This document shows positions 1 through 5,784 of a stretch of 6,949 bases of DNA, piece by piece; within the stretch, counting starts at the first letter, position 1; each line of letters opens with the position of its first letter. The notes below the pieces were generated by a model. The model ran no database searches. It saw nothing but the letters and a program-made list of their open reading frames with translations, and was not told the DNA's origin. The position numbers and the translations under genes were made by a program. The DNA is taken from positions 1-6,949 of the forward strand of contig JAJZPK010000140.1 in assembly GCA_021811205.1 (NCBI GenBank). The letters run 5' to 3'. This DNA is from Pseudomonadota bacterium (GTDB lineage: Bacteria; Pseudomonadota; Gammaproteobacteria; Burkholderiales; JABEVD01).

Positions 1-738
1 CTCGCCCCCCGTGACATCGTCGCGCGTGCGATCGATTTCGAAATGAAGAAGCGCGGCATCGAATGCGTCTATCTCGACATGACGCACAAGGGGACCGAGT
101 TTCTGCGCAGCCATTTTCCTACCATTTATTCGAAATGCCTCGAGCTCGGCATCAACATTTCGAAAGACCCCATTCCGGTTGTTCCTGCCGCGCATTACCA
201 ATGTGGCGGCCTCATGACCGATCTTTCCGGCAAAACCGACGTGCCTCATCTTTATGCCATAGGAGAAACAGCGTGCACGGGGCTGCACGGCGCCAACCGG
301 CTCGCCAGCAATTCGCTGCTCGAATGCCTCGTGTTCTCGAAGGCCGCTGCAATAGACATTCTGAACACGCAAAAACAGGAGGCAATCGAATTGCCGCTCT
401 GGGACGAAAGTCGCGTCACCGACGCCGACGAAGAAATCGTCATCCATCACAACTGGTCAGAGCTGCGCCGGTTCATGTGGAACTATGTAGGTATCGTGCG
501 CACCAGGAAAAGACTCGAACGCGCGCAGAACAGGATCAGGCTGCTCGCCGAGGAAATCGACGAATACTATTCGAACTTCAGAGTCAGCGAGGATCTGCTG
601 GAGCTCAGAAACCTCGTTCTCACTGCGGAACTCATCGTCAGGAGCGCCATACTGCGCACCGAGAGCCGCGGACTGCACTACAGCCGCGATTATCCGGACA
701 GGCTTGATGCAGCCTATGACACGGTGCTCAAGCAATGA
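1..738 (+). CDS. nadB: L-aspartate oxidase NadB, C-terminal part (5' end outside window)
   Basis: NadB is the FAD enzyme that oxidises L-aspartate to iminoaspartate, the first step of bacterial NAD biosynthesis; NadA then makes quinolinate. The frame is open from base 1, so the gene enters from the left and the first in-frame ATG (43) is internal. The visible 245 residues begin [16 protein letters not shown], a segment that aligns with E. coli NadB and is expected to carry an active-site Arg. They continue with AAHYQCGG (His at visible residue 65) and [14 protein letters not shown] (Arg at visible residue 100). In this flavoprotein family these contribute the substrate-binding His and Arg. 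The rest is the helical C-terminal domain shared with fumarate reductase and succinate dehydrogenase flavoproteins. About 290 N-terminal residues, including the FAD-binding GxGxxG, should lie upstream. The stop overlaps the next start by ATGA. Identity is secure by motif match; the only close alternative, an SdhA/FrdA subunit, fits the [12 protein letters not shown] wording less well. Confidence 0.95.
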   Translation, partial: LAPRDIVARAIDFEMKKRGIECVYLDMTHKGTEFLRSHFPTIYSKCLELGINISKDPIPVVPAAHYQCGGLMTDLSGKTDVPHLYAIGETACTGLHGANRLASNSLLECLVFSKAAAIDILNTQKQEAIELPLWDESRVTDADEEIVIHHNWSELRRFMWNYVGIVRTRKRLERAQNRIRLLAEEIDEYYSNFRVSEDLLELRNLVLTAELIVRSAILRTESRGLHYSRDYPDRLDAAYDTVLKQ

Positions 739-938
739 TCGATTCGCCCTGCGTGCGCAATTGTTGTCTGGACGAGAACGACATCTGCCTGGGATGCTTC
801 AGGTCGATTCGCGAGATCATGTTGTGGAACGAAGCGGACCAGGGCGAACGGCAAGCCATTCTGGAACATGCAGCGACCCGCAGAGCCGCACATGAGGCAA
901 AATTTCAGGCCTGGGCCGGGACGAAAGGATCGGCGTAG
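735..938 (+). CDS. DUF1289 family small cysteine-rich protein
   Basis: This 67-residue protein starts [10 protein letters not shown] and carries the DUF1289 pattern C-x3-C-x7-C-x2-C (Cys6, Cys10, Cys18, Cys21), followed by [10 protein letters not shown]. Family members commonly read CxGCxRTxxEIxxW at this point. An extra Cys11 sits beside Cys10. The four-cysteine arrangement suggests a small metal or iron-sulfur site, but the family function is not established. The C-terminal half is a charged, probably helical tail. The ATG overlaps the nadB stop as ATGA and no strong Shine-Dalgarno precedes it, so translation is probably coupled to nadB. That places it in the same transcript. Its last 34 nt overlap the 3' end of the convergent reductase gene. 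There is no signal peptide or membrane segment, so it should be cytoplasmic. Confidence 0.85.
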   Translation: MIDSPCVRNCCLDENDICLGCFRSIREIMLWNEADQGERQAILEHAATRRAAHEAKFQAWAGTKGSA

Positions 939-1876
939 ATATCCTTCATCGATGCACCTGCAAGAAAGGTCTTTTTCCTTGCAGCGTCCACCATGGCAGG
1001 GTTCCCGCACAGATAAACACGCCATCCCGAAAGAGTCCGGATGTCTTTCAATGCAACATCCAGCACAATTCCGCTCGAAAATCCTTCCGGCACCTCCTCC
1101 TCGGAAACACAGGGCGTGTAGGTGAAATTGGCATGGCGCTTTTCCATATCCCTCAATTCCTGGACGAGATAGAGCCCTGCAACGTTCAGACTGCCGTGAT
1201 AAAGCCGTATGGGTCCCGTATGGTTTGACGCAAGCGCATCCCGGACTATGCCGTAAAGGGGAGCGAGGCCCGACCCCGTTCCGATCAACAGCAAACCTTG
1301 TTCAGGGTTCCCGGGCATGTAGAAGCAATCGCCCACAGCTTCGGAAATGTCGACAACATCCCCCGGGTTGAGATTTTCGTGTACCCAGGTGCTGACGCGC
1401 CCTTGCGGGATTTTGCGCACGTGCAATTCGATGCACGAATCTAGCGCTGCGACGCTCGCCAGCGAATAGCTTCTGACGGTCGATGCATCCTTGAAGAAAT
1501 TCACGTATTGACCTGCCCTGTATTCGAAGGGCGCATTCGGCTCCAGCTTCACGCGGACGATGTCCGAGTTCATGCGTTCGATCTTGAGGACGGTCGCCGA
1601 AACCTTCCCTGTGCCCGCATCGGGAAGCGCAACGGTGATATCCTCATGTGGGCGGCAGGAACAGGCGAGAAAATAGTTTTGAGCTTGCAGCGTGGGCTTC
1701 AGGCCCTTCTGCGATTCAGGCGGCACGGATCCTTCCAGCGCCCGCATCATGCAGGTCTGGCATATGCCGGACCTGCATGACGACGGAATCGGCGCACCGT
1801 GGCCGGTCAGGCAATCGAGAACCGATTCGTTCTCATTGCATTCGTACGCATTTCCTTCGAAATGAATCTTGACCAC
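905..1876 (-). CDS. [2Fe-2S] ferredoxin / FAD / NAD(P)H oxidoreductase, likely the globin reductase
   Basis: This 323-residue electron-transfer protein has the three-domain order of BenC, methane monooxygenase reductase and AscD. Residues 1-88 form a plant-type ferredoxin with Cys34, Cys39, Cys42 and Cys72 (C-x4-C-x2-C-x29-C). Residues about 89-190 form the FAD barrel with RSYS at 135-138. Residues about 193-315 form the NAD(P)H domain with GTGSGLAP (199-206) and CGNPAMV (290-296). Electrons would pass from NAD(P)H through FAD and the cluster to a partner. The start is the GTG at 1876, giving MVKIHFEG, with GGGAG six nt upstream; a longer open frame to 1987 runs into the globin gene and reads as low-complexity Arg/Ser sequence. 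It begins 13 nt after the truncated-hemoglobin stop, which makes that globin the likely partner (inference). The 3' end overlaps the DUF1289 gene by 34 nt. A long palindrome covers the cluster-cysteine codons. Confidence 0.9.
   Translation of the reverse strand: MVKIHFEGNAYECNENESVLDCLTGHGAPIPSSCRSGICQTCMMRALEGSVPPESQKGLKPTLQAQNYFLACSCRPHEDITVALPDAGTGKVSATVLKIERMNSDIVRVKLEPNAPFEYRAGQYVNFFKDASTVRSYSLASVAALDSCIELHVRKIPQGRVSTWVHENLNPGDVVDISEAVGDCFYMPGNPEQGLLLIGTGSGLAPLYGIVRDALASNHTGPIRLYHGSLNVAGLYLVQELRDMEKRHANFTYTPCVSEEEVPEGFSSGIVLDVALKDIRTLSGWRVYLCGNPAMVDAARKKTFLAGASMKDIYADPFVPAQA
1747..1780. repeat. 34-bp near-perfect palindrome over the [2Fe-2S] cysteine codons
   Basis: The left arm (1747-1763) reads TCATGCAGGTCTGGCAT. 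The right arm (1764-1780) is its reverse complement at 16 of 17 positions, with no spacer. The only mismatch is T1758 opposite G1769, which in RNA would be a G-U pair. It lies in the reductase gene over the codons for S-C-R-S-G-I-C-Q-T-C-M. Because the symmetry is in codon register, the + strand read from 1747 gives S-C-R-S-G-I-C-R-T-C-M. It could form a cruciform or an mRNA hairpin; no function is known. Confidence 0.85.
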
Positions 1877-1882
1877 GATGCG

Positions 1883-1887
1883 CTCCC
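1883..1887 (-). promoter_or_regulatory. Ribosome binding site fixing the reductase GTG start
   Basis: On the minus strand GGGAG sits six nt before the GTG at 1876 and just after the globin stop codon (1890-1892). No ATG lies in the right place, so this site and the typical ferredoxin N-terminus after it decide the start. Confidence 0.6.
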
Positions 1888-1889
1888 GC

Positions 1890-2258
1890 TTACTTGCCGA
1901 GCACGTCGGATCTGGTGCTCTCCGCGATCGCCGCAGCCTGGGCGATGAGCTCTCCCGGCACGTTGAGCTCGGTGAGCGTCGCGGCAATATTCTCCATCAC
2001 TGCGTCGAAATGGGAGTCGTTGAGCCCCTGCTTGACGAGATGGGCATGCCCGCGCCTCATGTCCTCGCCAGTGTAGTTGTTGGGTCCGCCGAAGGCCATG
2101 GTGAGGAAAGCCTTCTGCTTGGCCGCCTGCCTGTCCATGTCGACGCCCTCGAAGAAGCGGCTGATCCTGTCGTCACTCAGCACCTTCCTGTAGAAAATGT
2201 CCACTGCCGCATTCACTGCCGCTTCGCCGCCGATTTTGTCGTAAAGACTGTCGCTCAT
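1890..2258 (-). CDS. glbN: Group I truncated hemoglobin (trHbN type), probable NO dioxygenase
   Basis: This 122-residue protein is the usual length of a group I 2-on-2 globin and resembles cyanobacterial GlbN and mycobacterial trHbN. It starts MSDSLYDKIGGEAAV, the typical A-helix. By alignment from memory with Synechocystis GlbN, the key residues are Tyr23 (B10, in IFYRKVL), Gln44 (E7), Lys47 (E10), Gln48 (E11) and proximal His71 (F8, in MRRGHAHLV). Tyr B10 with Gln E11 is the distal pair known from M. tuberculosis trHbN, which oxidises NO to nitrate with bound O2. Synechocystis has a His at E10 that also ligates heme; Lys here argues against that bis-His state. The ATG at 2258 follows a strong GGGAGGA site. 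The protein has no signal peptide and should be cytoplasmic. An adjacent reductase gene and a divergent nsrR support an NO-detoxification role (inference); an O2-binding or sensing role is less likely. Confidence 0.93.
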   Translation of the reverse strand: MSDSLYDKIGGEAAVNAAVDIFYRKVLSDDRISRFFEGVDMDRQAAKQKAFLTMAFGGPNNYTGEDMRRGHAHLVKQGLNDSHFDAVMENIAATLTELNVPGELIAQAAAIAESTRSDVLGK

Positions 2259-2263
2259 TTGAT

Positions 2264-2270
2264 TCCTCCC
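2264..2270 (-). promoter_or_regulatory. Strong Shine-Dalgarno for the truncated hemoglobin
   Basis: GGGAGGA on the minus strand ends five nt before the ATG at 2258. It is the best ribosome site in the window and suggests high translation once the promoter is derepressed. Confidence 0.7.
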
Positions 2271-2302
2271 GTTGAATTGAAAACTTGCGGTATGTCGAAT
2301 GC

Positions 2303-2316
2303 TTGATTAAGATCGA
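2303..2316. promoter_or_regulatory. Candidate FNR/DNR-type box
   Basis: TTGAT-TAAG-ATCGA matches the FNR/DNR consensus TTGAT-N4-ATCAA at 9 of 10 fixed positions. It lies about 36 nt downstream of the predicted hemoglobin transcription start and about 85 nt upstream of the predicted nsrR start. Neither is a classic -41.5 activating position. It may modulate either gene or be a chance match in AT-rich DNA. Confidence 0.35.
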
Positions 2317-2333
2317 ATTGAAGACAGGATTTA

Positions 2334-2356
2334 AACATGCATTCTGGATACATGTT
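2334..2356. promoter_or_regulatory. Probable NsrR operator
   Basis: An 11-1-11 inverted repeat has left arm AACATGCATTC (2334-2344), centre T2345 and right arm GGATACATGTT (2346-2356). Nine of 11 position pairs are complementary, and the outer six (AACATG/CATGTT) are perfect. The known E. coli NsrR consensus has the same geometry, with half-site AAGATGCATTT; the left arm matches it at 9 of 11 positions and the right arm at 7 of 11. It overlaps the -10 box of the hemoglobin promoter and lies beside the divergent nsrR gene, so NsrR bound here should block that promoter until NO damages its cluster. Confidence 0.75.
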
Positions 2357-2380
2357 ATTTCCGACTCTTCCATTTGTCAA
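2352..2380 (-). promoter_or_regulatory. Sigma-70 promoter of the hemoglobin-reductase operon
   Basis: On the minus strand a perfect -35 TTGACA (2380-2375) is separated by 17 nt from TAACAT (2357-2352), a 4-of-6 match to the -10 box. Transcription would begin near 2345, leaving a leader of about 87 nt. The -10 box lies almost wholly inside the right arm of the NsrR operator, the arrangement expected for steric repression. Confidence 0.7.
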
Positions 2381-2388
2381 CATATAAA
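2361..2388 (+). promoter_or_regulatory. Possible nsrR promoter
   Basis: TATAAA at 2383-2388 matches the -10 consensus at 5 of 6 positions. The best -35 candidate is the weak CCGACT at 2361-2366, with a 16-nt spacer. Transcription would start about 2395, giving a very short leader before the GTG at 2409. The site lies opposite the hemoglobin -35 region, so the two polymerases would compete; the operator sits just upstream, so weak autoregulation is possible. Confidence 0.4.
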
Positions 2389-2408
2389 TCGACTCGCTCG
2401 GAAAAAAA

Positions 2409-2849
2409 GTGCGCCTTACTCTTTATTCGGATTATTCTCTGCGTGTACTGCTGTATCTCAGCCGCAAGGATGAGCAGGCAACTACAATAACAGAGCTCGC
2501 TGATTTTTATAATATTTCCAGAAATCACCTGGTCAAGGTCGTGCACAATCTGGGCATCAACGGCTTCATTTCGACATCAAGGGGAAAGCATGGCGGGATC
2601 AGGCTGGCCCGGCCCGCGAACGAAATCACGGTAGGCGAAGTGGTGAGACACACGGAGCCCGACTTCGATCTGCTGGAGTGCTTCAACGCGGAAACGGATC
2701 ACTGCGTCATCACGAAAACCTGCCATCTGAAATCCGTGCTTTTCGAGGCGAGGGCGGCCTTCATCGACGTCCTTGACCGCTATACGCTGGCCGATGCGGC
2801 TGCCGCGAATGCGCCCATGATCGGGAACATTCCCATCCTTCAGATCTGA
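2409..2849 (+). CDS. nsrR: NsrR, Rrf2-family nitric-oxide-sensing iron-sulfur repressor
   Basis: This 146-residue regulator starts at GTG 2409 (MRLTLYSDYSLRVLLYL), the standard NsrR N-terminus. A winged helix-turn-helix covers about residues 25-67, with ISRNHLVKVVHNLG and RGKHGGIRLARP, which are close to E. coli NsrR. Cys91, Cys99 and Cys105 (C-x7-C-x5-C) are the expected cluster ligands. Asp8, the fourth ligand reported for Streptomyces NsrR, is also present, and the 7/5 cysteine spacing resembles the Bacillus protein. NsrR normally represses NO-detoxification genes, and NO attack on the cluster releases DNA. The gene is divergent from the truncated hemoglobin, with a matching operator between them. 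The ribosome site is weak (GGA six nt upstream), fitting low regulator levels. IscR is excluded by the cysteine spacing and the N-terminus. The 3' end overlaps the convergent kinase gene by 10 nt. Confidence 0.93.
   Translation: MRLTLYSDYSLRVLLYLSRKDEQATTITELADFYNISRNHLVKVVHNLGINGFISTSRGKHGGIRLARPANEITVGEVVRHTEPDFDLLECFNAETDHCVITKTCHLKSVLFEARAAFIDVLDRYTLADAAAANAPMIGNIPILQI
2840..2849. other. Perfect 10-bp palindrome forming two overlapping convergent stops
   Basis: TCAGATCTGA is its own reverse complement and supplies the TGA of nsrR on the + strand and the TGA of the sugar kinase on the - strand. Both genes therefore end with the same codons, CAG ATC TGA, and both proteins end in Gln-Ile. 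No intrinsic terminator with a T-run is visible on either side. Confidence 0.9.
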
Positions 2850-3751
2850 TTGCCCGCAAGCTTCGCAGCCCCCAGCATGCCCGCGCCGTCCTGGGCTTTC
2901 GACACCGCAACATTCGTTTTTCCTCGCAACACGGGAACGAGGTCTGCCTCAAGCCTTTCCCTGAAGGTGCGCTCCATCAGGTGCCAGGATGCGCTCAAAC
3001 CGCCGCCGATCACGACATGAGGGATGTCGACGACCTTGAGTATATGGGCCAATGCCCCTCCCATCGTCGTCCCGGCCCGATCGAAAGCCGAAACAGCAGC
3101 TTCATTTCCCTGGACGGCAAGCTCTGCGATTTCCCTGGCGGATATCTTCTTCCCGGAAGATTCGAGATAGGATTTCGACACGCCGGATGCCGAAGCATAC
3201 TGCTCAAGGCAGCCGCAATTGCCGCATCCGCAAGGCCGCCCGCCCTCCTCGACAATGATGTGCCCGATTTCCATCGCAACGCCATGTTCCCCGGGATAGG
3301 GATTGCCCTTCAGCACGATCCCGCCCCCCACTCCGGTGCCGAGGCCCACATAAATCAGACTGGATATTCCGCAGAAGAAAGATTCTCCATAGGCTGCAGC
3401 GAGCGCATCGTTTTCGACAATGACGGGAAGACCGAATTTTTCAGAAAGGGGGCCTGCGATGTCGACATCCGCAAGGTTCGGCAGATTAGGAGAACTTGCT
3501 ATCTTCATCGATTGCGGATCGATGAAACCGGGAAAGCCTATTCCGACCCCCCGCACCATGGGAAAACCGCTCAAGGCTTCCGAAATTGCGGACGCCAGTG
3601 TCGACAAAATGACCGAATGGGCTTCAGTCGGATGCGATCTGCAAAGCACGGAAAAATCAGCCTCGAAGCGCTTCTCGAACAACTTGTCGAGGCCGGAAAA
3701 CACCCCGACCCTGAAATTCGTCCCGCCGACATCGATGCCGATGAGATTCAT
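2840..3751 (-). CDS. ROK-family sugar kinase, probable glucokinase
   Basis: This 303-residue kinase transfers phosphate from ATP to a hexose, most likely glucose. It starts MNLIGIDVGGTNFRVGVF with the phosphate-binding DxGGT (Asp7-Thr11). It continues with IVENDALAAAYGE, where Asp115 is the expected catalytic base, and LGTGVGGG (137-144). The ROK signature EIGH...CGCGNCGCLEQ gives His164, Cys174, Cys176 and Cys181 as the structural zinc site. The ATG at 3751 gives the classical N-terminus; a TTG 21 nt upstream would add seven residues inside the GH57 gene and is less likely. Only one base separates the GH57 stop from this start and no good ribosome site is present, so it is probably translated by coupling. 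Its place after two GH57 genes favours glucose from glucan breakdown as substrate. Fructose, mannose or N-acetylglucosamine kinases share these motifs, so specificity is inferred. It is not an ROK repressor, since there is no helix-turn-helix. Confidence 0.92.
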   Translation of the reverse strand: MNLIGIDVGGTNFRVGVFSGLDKLFEKRFEADFSVLCRSHPTEAHSVILSTLASAISEALSGFPMVRGVGIGFPGFIDPQSMKIASSPNLPNLADVDIAGPLSEKFGLPVIVENDALAAAYGESFFCGISSLIYVGLGTGVGGGIVLKGNPYPGEHGVAMEIGHIIVEEGGRPCGCGNCGCLEQYASASGVSKSYLESSGKKISAREIAELAVQGNEAAVSAFDRAGTTMGGALAHILKVVDIPHVVIGGGLSASWHLMERTFRERLEADLVPVLRGKTNVAVSKAQDGAGMLGAAKLAGNQI

Positions 3752-3752
3752 T

Positions 3753-5759
3753 TCAGTCGATCTGGAAAGCAATTGAAATCGGCCCCTTGATCTCTTCAGG
3801 GCGGCAGCTCAGCGAAATCGTGACGCACTGCATGATCTTCTCGAATCCGCCTTCCGACTGGGAAACGCTGAAATGCGGCCTGGCATAGCATCCCATTCCG
3901 CGATTGATCTTGAGGGCAAGCTTCCCGCCCAGCACATCGTCCTCGAGAATCAGCGACTTCAGGTCCTGAACGGTCAGTTCCTGGCCGAATCCGCCCATGA
4001 TGTCTTCCCCTATCCGGTATCTCCCAGCCGGACCGTCGCAGCTCGGCATGGCAAGATTGACCTCGACGCACAGCATGCCGTTGCCCGGCTCATCGAAATC
4101 GTAATCGACGACGAGCCGATTCCCATCCAGCCTGATGCGCTTTTTCACCATGCCGTCTCCAACAGGCGCCTCGAAAGAAAGGCCGTGTTTGGATGAATCC
4201 GCAGCCTGAGCGTAGTTTGGTCTCACTGTGTCCCCGCCTGCAATCCACCTTTCCATGAAAAGCGCTTTCGGTCCTTCGCTGGGCTTCACGTCATCGGGCA
4301 AGATTTTGTCCTTGAAGGTCACTCGCTCGTGAGGATTGGCGATTTCGCCGCTCGAGTAGGTATCGCCCTCGTTGAAGTGGATTTTCCTGTGATAGTGTTC
4401 GGAGGGGGCGGAGAGTGTGTCGCCGAAATTGTGCGAAAGCCTGTAGCTGTCCCACTCGCATATCGACGCGCTGCCGTCCAGCCGGACTGCAACCTGTTGA
4501 ATGCCGTTCTGCACGAAGGCTTCATCATGGCCGTCCAGATCCAGATCGCGCACTTCTTTCGCACCCCGATCCGATGCTTCGTCGAGCAGATGCTCGAGCC
4601 TCACGATGGCCCTGTAGATTGCGCGACGCAGATGGGGCAGATAGAGCCCGCCAAACAGTCCGTGCCAGTAGGCATCGTTTGCCTGGGCTTCAAAAAGCGC
4701 ATCCCTCATTGCTTCCGTGCGTTTTGCCTTCTTGAGCGCTTCGAGCCTGGCGGATAGGGACAGCATGCGCTTGTGCATCCAGTTCGATTCGGCATAGCGG
4801 CTGAAAAAATTCTTCCAGATTCCACCGCGCAGGAATGCCTTGTTCTGTTCGAATCTTCCCGAATGCTTGGACTCTTCGATCAGATCGGCATAATGGTGCG
4901 CGGCAGGCACGGTCAGGGTCCACTCGTTCATTTCGATGTAGGACGTGGTGGGCAGATAGACCACGCCGCGCGTCTTCGCCTGCTGCCTGTATTCGGAATA
5001 ATGCATGGTCTTGATGGATGGGGACGCGAGCACGCCCTCAACGAAGGCCTTGAGCCATCCCTTTTCGTAAACCCAGGCATAGGTTTCCGGCCAGATGCCG
5101 AATTTTTCGATATCGTCGAAATAGATTGCAGCAGGATGCCCCTCTTCCTTCGCAAGTCCCTCAAGATAGGCGATCACTTCGTTCGCCTGATAGAAGGGCA
5201 GCCTGTAGCGCAAGGCCTCGGATATCGGAAAAAGGTCGATTTGCCTGCCGTCTTCCTCCGTGGTGTAAAATCCGTCCAGCTCCTGCGATGTCTTGCCGCT
5301 GCACAGGAAATGGTAATCGTCGACCGTGGTATAGGAAATGCCCGCATCAGCAAGCGCCGGCACGACGGTGGCTTCCCAGACCCGCTCTGTCAGCCATGCA
5401 CCCTCCGGCTTTTTCCCCAGCAATTTCTCAAGCGTCGAAGACAGCTTCTCGATCTGAGCCACCCTGTCCCGATAGGGAATGACCGCGAGCACGGGCTCGG
5501 TATACCCGCCGCCGAAAAGCTCGGCCTGACCGCGTTCCACCATTTGCCTGAGCAGCTTCATGTCTTCCGGATAGCGGCAATTGAGGTCGTCCAGCAGCCA
5601 CCCGCTGAAATGGATGGAGAACTTGAAATCGGGATAAGCGTGCATCACTTTCAGGAACGGCCCGTAACAGCGCGCCTGAGCATCGTCGATGACATGCCTG
5701 AAATTCCCGACGGGCTGGTGGGCATGGACGCCGAGAAGCAGGGAAACGGATTTTGACAT
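3753..5759 (-). CDS. GH57 4-alpha-glucanotransferase / alpha-amylase-like enzyme
   Basis: This 668-residue enzyme is close in length to the Thermococcus litoralis 4-alpha-glucanotransferase (about 660). All five GH57 regions are present: HAHQPVGNF (12-20), GGGYTEP (83-89), WLTERVW (122-128) with the expected nucleophile Glu125, YFDDIEKFGIWPETY (from 213) with the acid/base Asp at 215 or 216, and YLPTTSYIEMNEW. Family members usually read DDGEKFG at region four; here the Gly is Ile217. After the barrel come the helical DUF1925 region and a beta-rich C-terminal DUF1926 domain, as in glucanotransferases. The enzyme should move maltodextrin segments between chains, releasing glucose or short oligosaccharides, in the cytoplasm (no signal peptide). 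The ATG at 5759 lies 25 nt after the upstream GH57 stop, with no strong ribosome site. Overlap with the kinase is avoided by a single base. Simple alpha-amylase activity cannot be excluded. Confidence 0.92.
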   Translation of the reverse strand: MSKSVSLLLGVHAHQPVGNFRHVIDDAQARCYGPFLKVMHAYPDFKFSIHFSGWLLDDLNCRYPEDMKLLRQMVERGQAELFGGGYTEPVLAVIPYRDRVAQIEKLSSTLEKLLGKKPEGAWLTERVWEATVVPALADAGISYTTVDDYHFLCSGKTSQELDGFYTTEEDGRQIDLFPISEALRYRLPFYQANEVIAYLEGLAKEEGHPAAIYFDDIEKFGIWPETYAWVYEKGWLKAFVEGVLASPSIKTMHYSEYRQQAKTRGVVYLPTTSYIEMNEWTLTVPAAHHYADLIEESKHSGRFEQNKAFLRGGIWKNFFSRYAESNWMHKRMLSLSARLEALKKAKRTEAMRDALFEAQANDAYWHGLFGGLYLPHLRRAIYRAIVRLEHLLDEASDRGAKEVRDLDLDGHDEAFVQNGIQQVAVRLDGSASICEWDSYRLSHNFGDTLSAPSEHYHRKIHFNEGDTYSSGEIANPHERVTFKDKILPDDVKPSEGPKALFMERWIAGGDTVRPNYAQAADSSKHGLSFEAPVGDGMVKKRIRLDGNRLVVDYDFDEPGNGMLCVEVNLAMPSCDGPAGRYRIGEDIMGGFGQELTVQDLKSLILEDDVLGGKLALKINRGMGCYARPHFSVSQSEGGFEKIMQCVTISLSCRPEEIKGPISIAFQID

Positions 5760-5784
5760 GTTCGGATTCTTTTGTTTTGAAAAA

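Noticed and set aside
43..738. ATG at 43 as the real start of the first gene
   Set aside because: The frame is open to base 1 and encodes conserved NadB sequence before this Met, so the gene is truncated by the window.
958..984. Inverted repeat CTGCAAG/CTTGCAG with a 13-nt loop just after the DUF1289 stop, considered as a terminator
   Set aside because: Only 7 bp pair, the loop is large, no T-run follows on either strand, and the sequence is reductase coding DNA.
1648..1872. + strand open frame containing a ferredoxin-like C-R-S-G-I-C-R-T-C-M motif
   Set aside because: The motif is the mirror of the real [2Fe-2S] motif created by the palindrome at 1747-1780. The flanks lack the rest of a ferredoxin fold, so it is not a second gene.
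1877..1987. N-terminal extension of the reductase reading frame to an ATG at 1987
   Set aside because: The extra 37 residues are Arg/Ser/Pro-rich, overlap the globin gene in another frame and precede a normal ferredoxin N-terminus. GTG 1876 has a good ribosome site.
2309..2331. Second NsrR-like half-site AAGATCGAATT
   Set aside because: It matches a half-site at 8 of 11 positions, but the partner arm is not complementary, so it is not a convincing second operator.
2819..2837. Small hairpin (GGGA-ACAT-TCCC with flanking GAT/ATC) near the end of nsrR, considered as a terminator
   Set aside because: The stem is short with a bulge and no T-run follows on either strand.
4773..5756. Long + strand open frame of 327 codons opposite the glucanotransferase gene
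   Set aside because: It mirrors the GH57 gene in antisense, shows no recognisable domain, and the minus-strand product has every GH57 motif. High GC leaves long antisense frames open.
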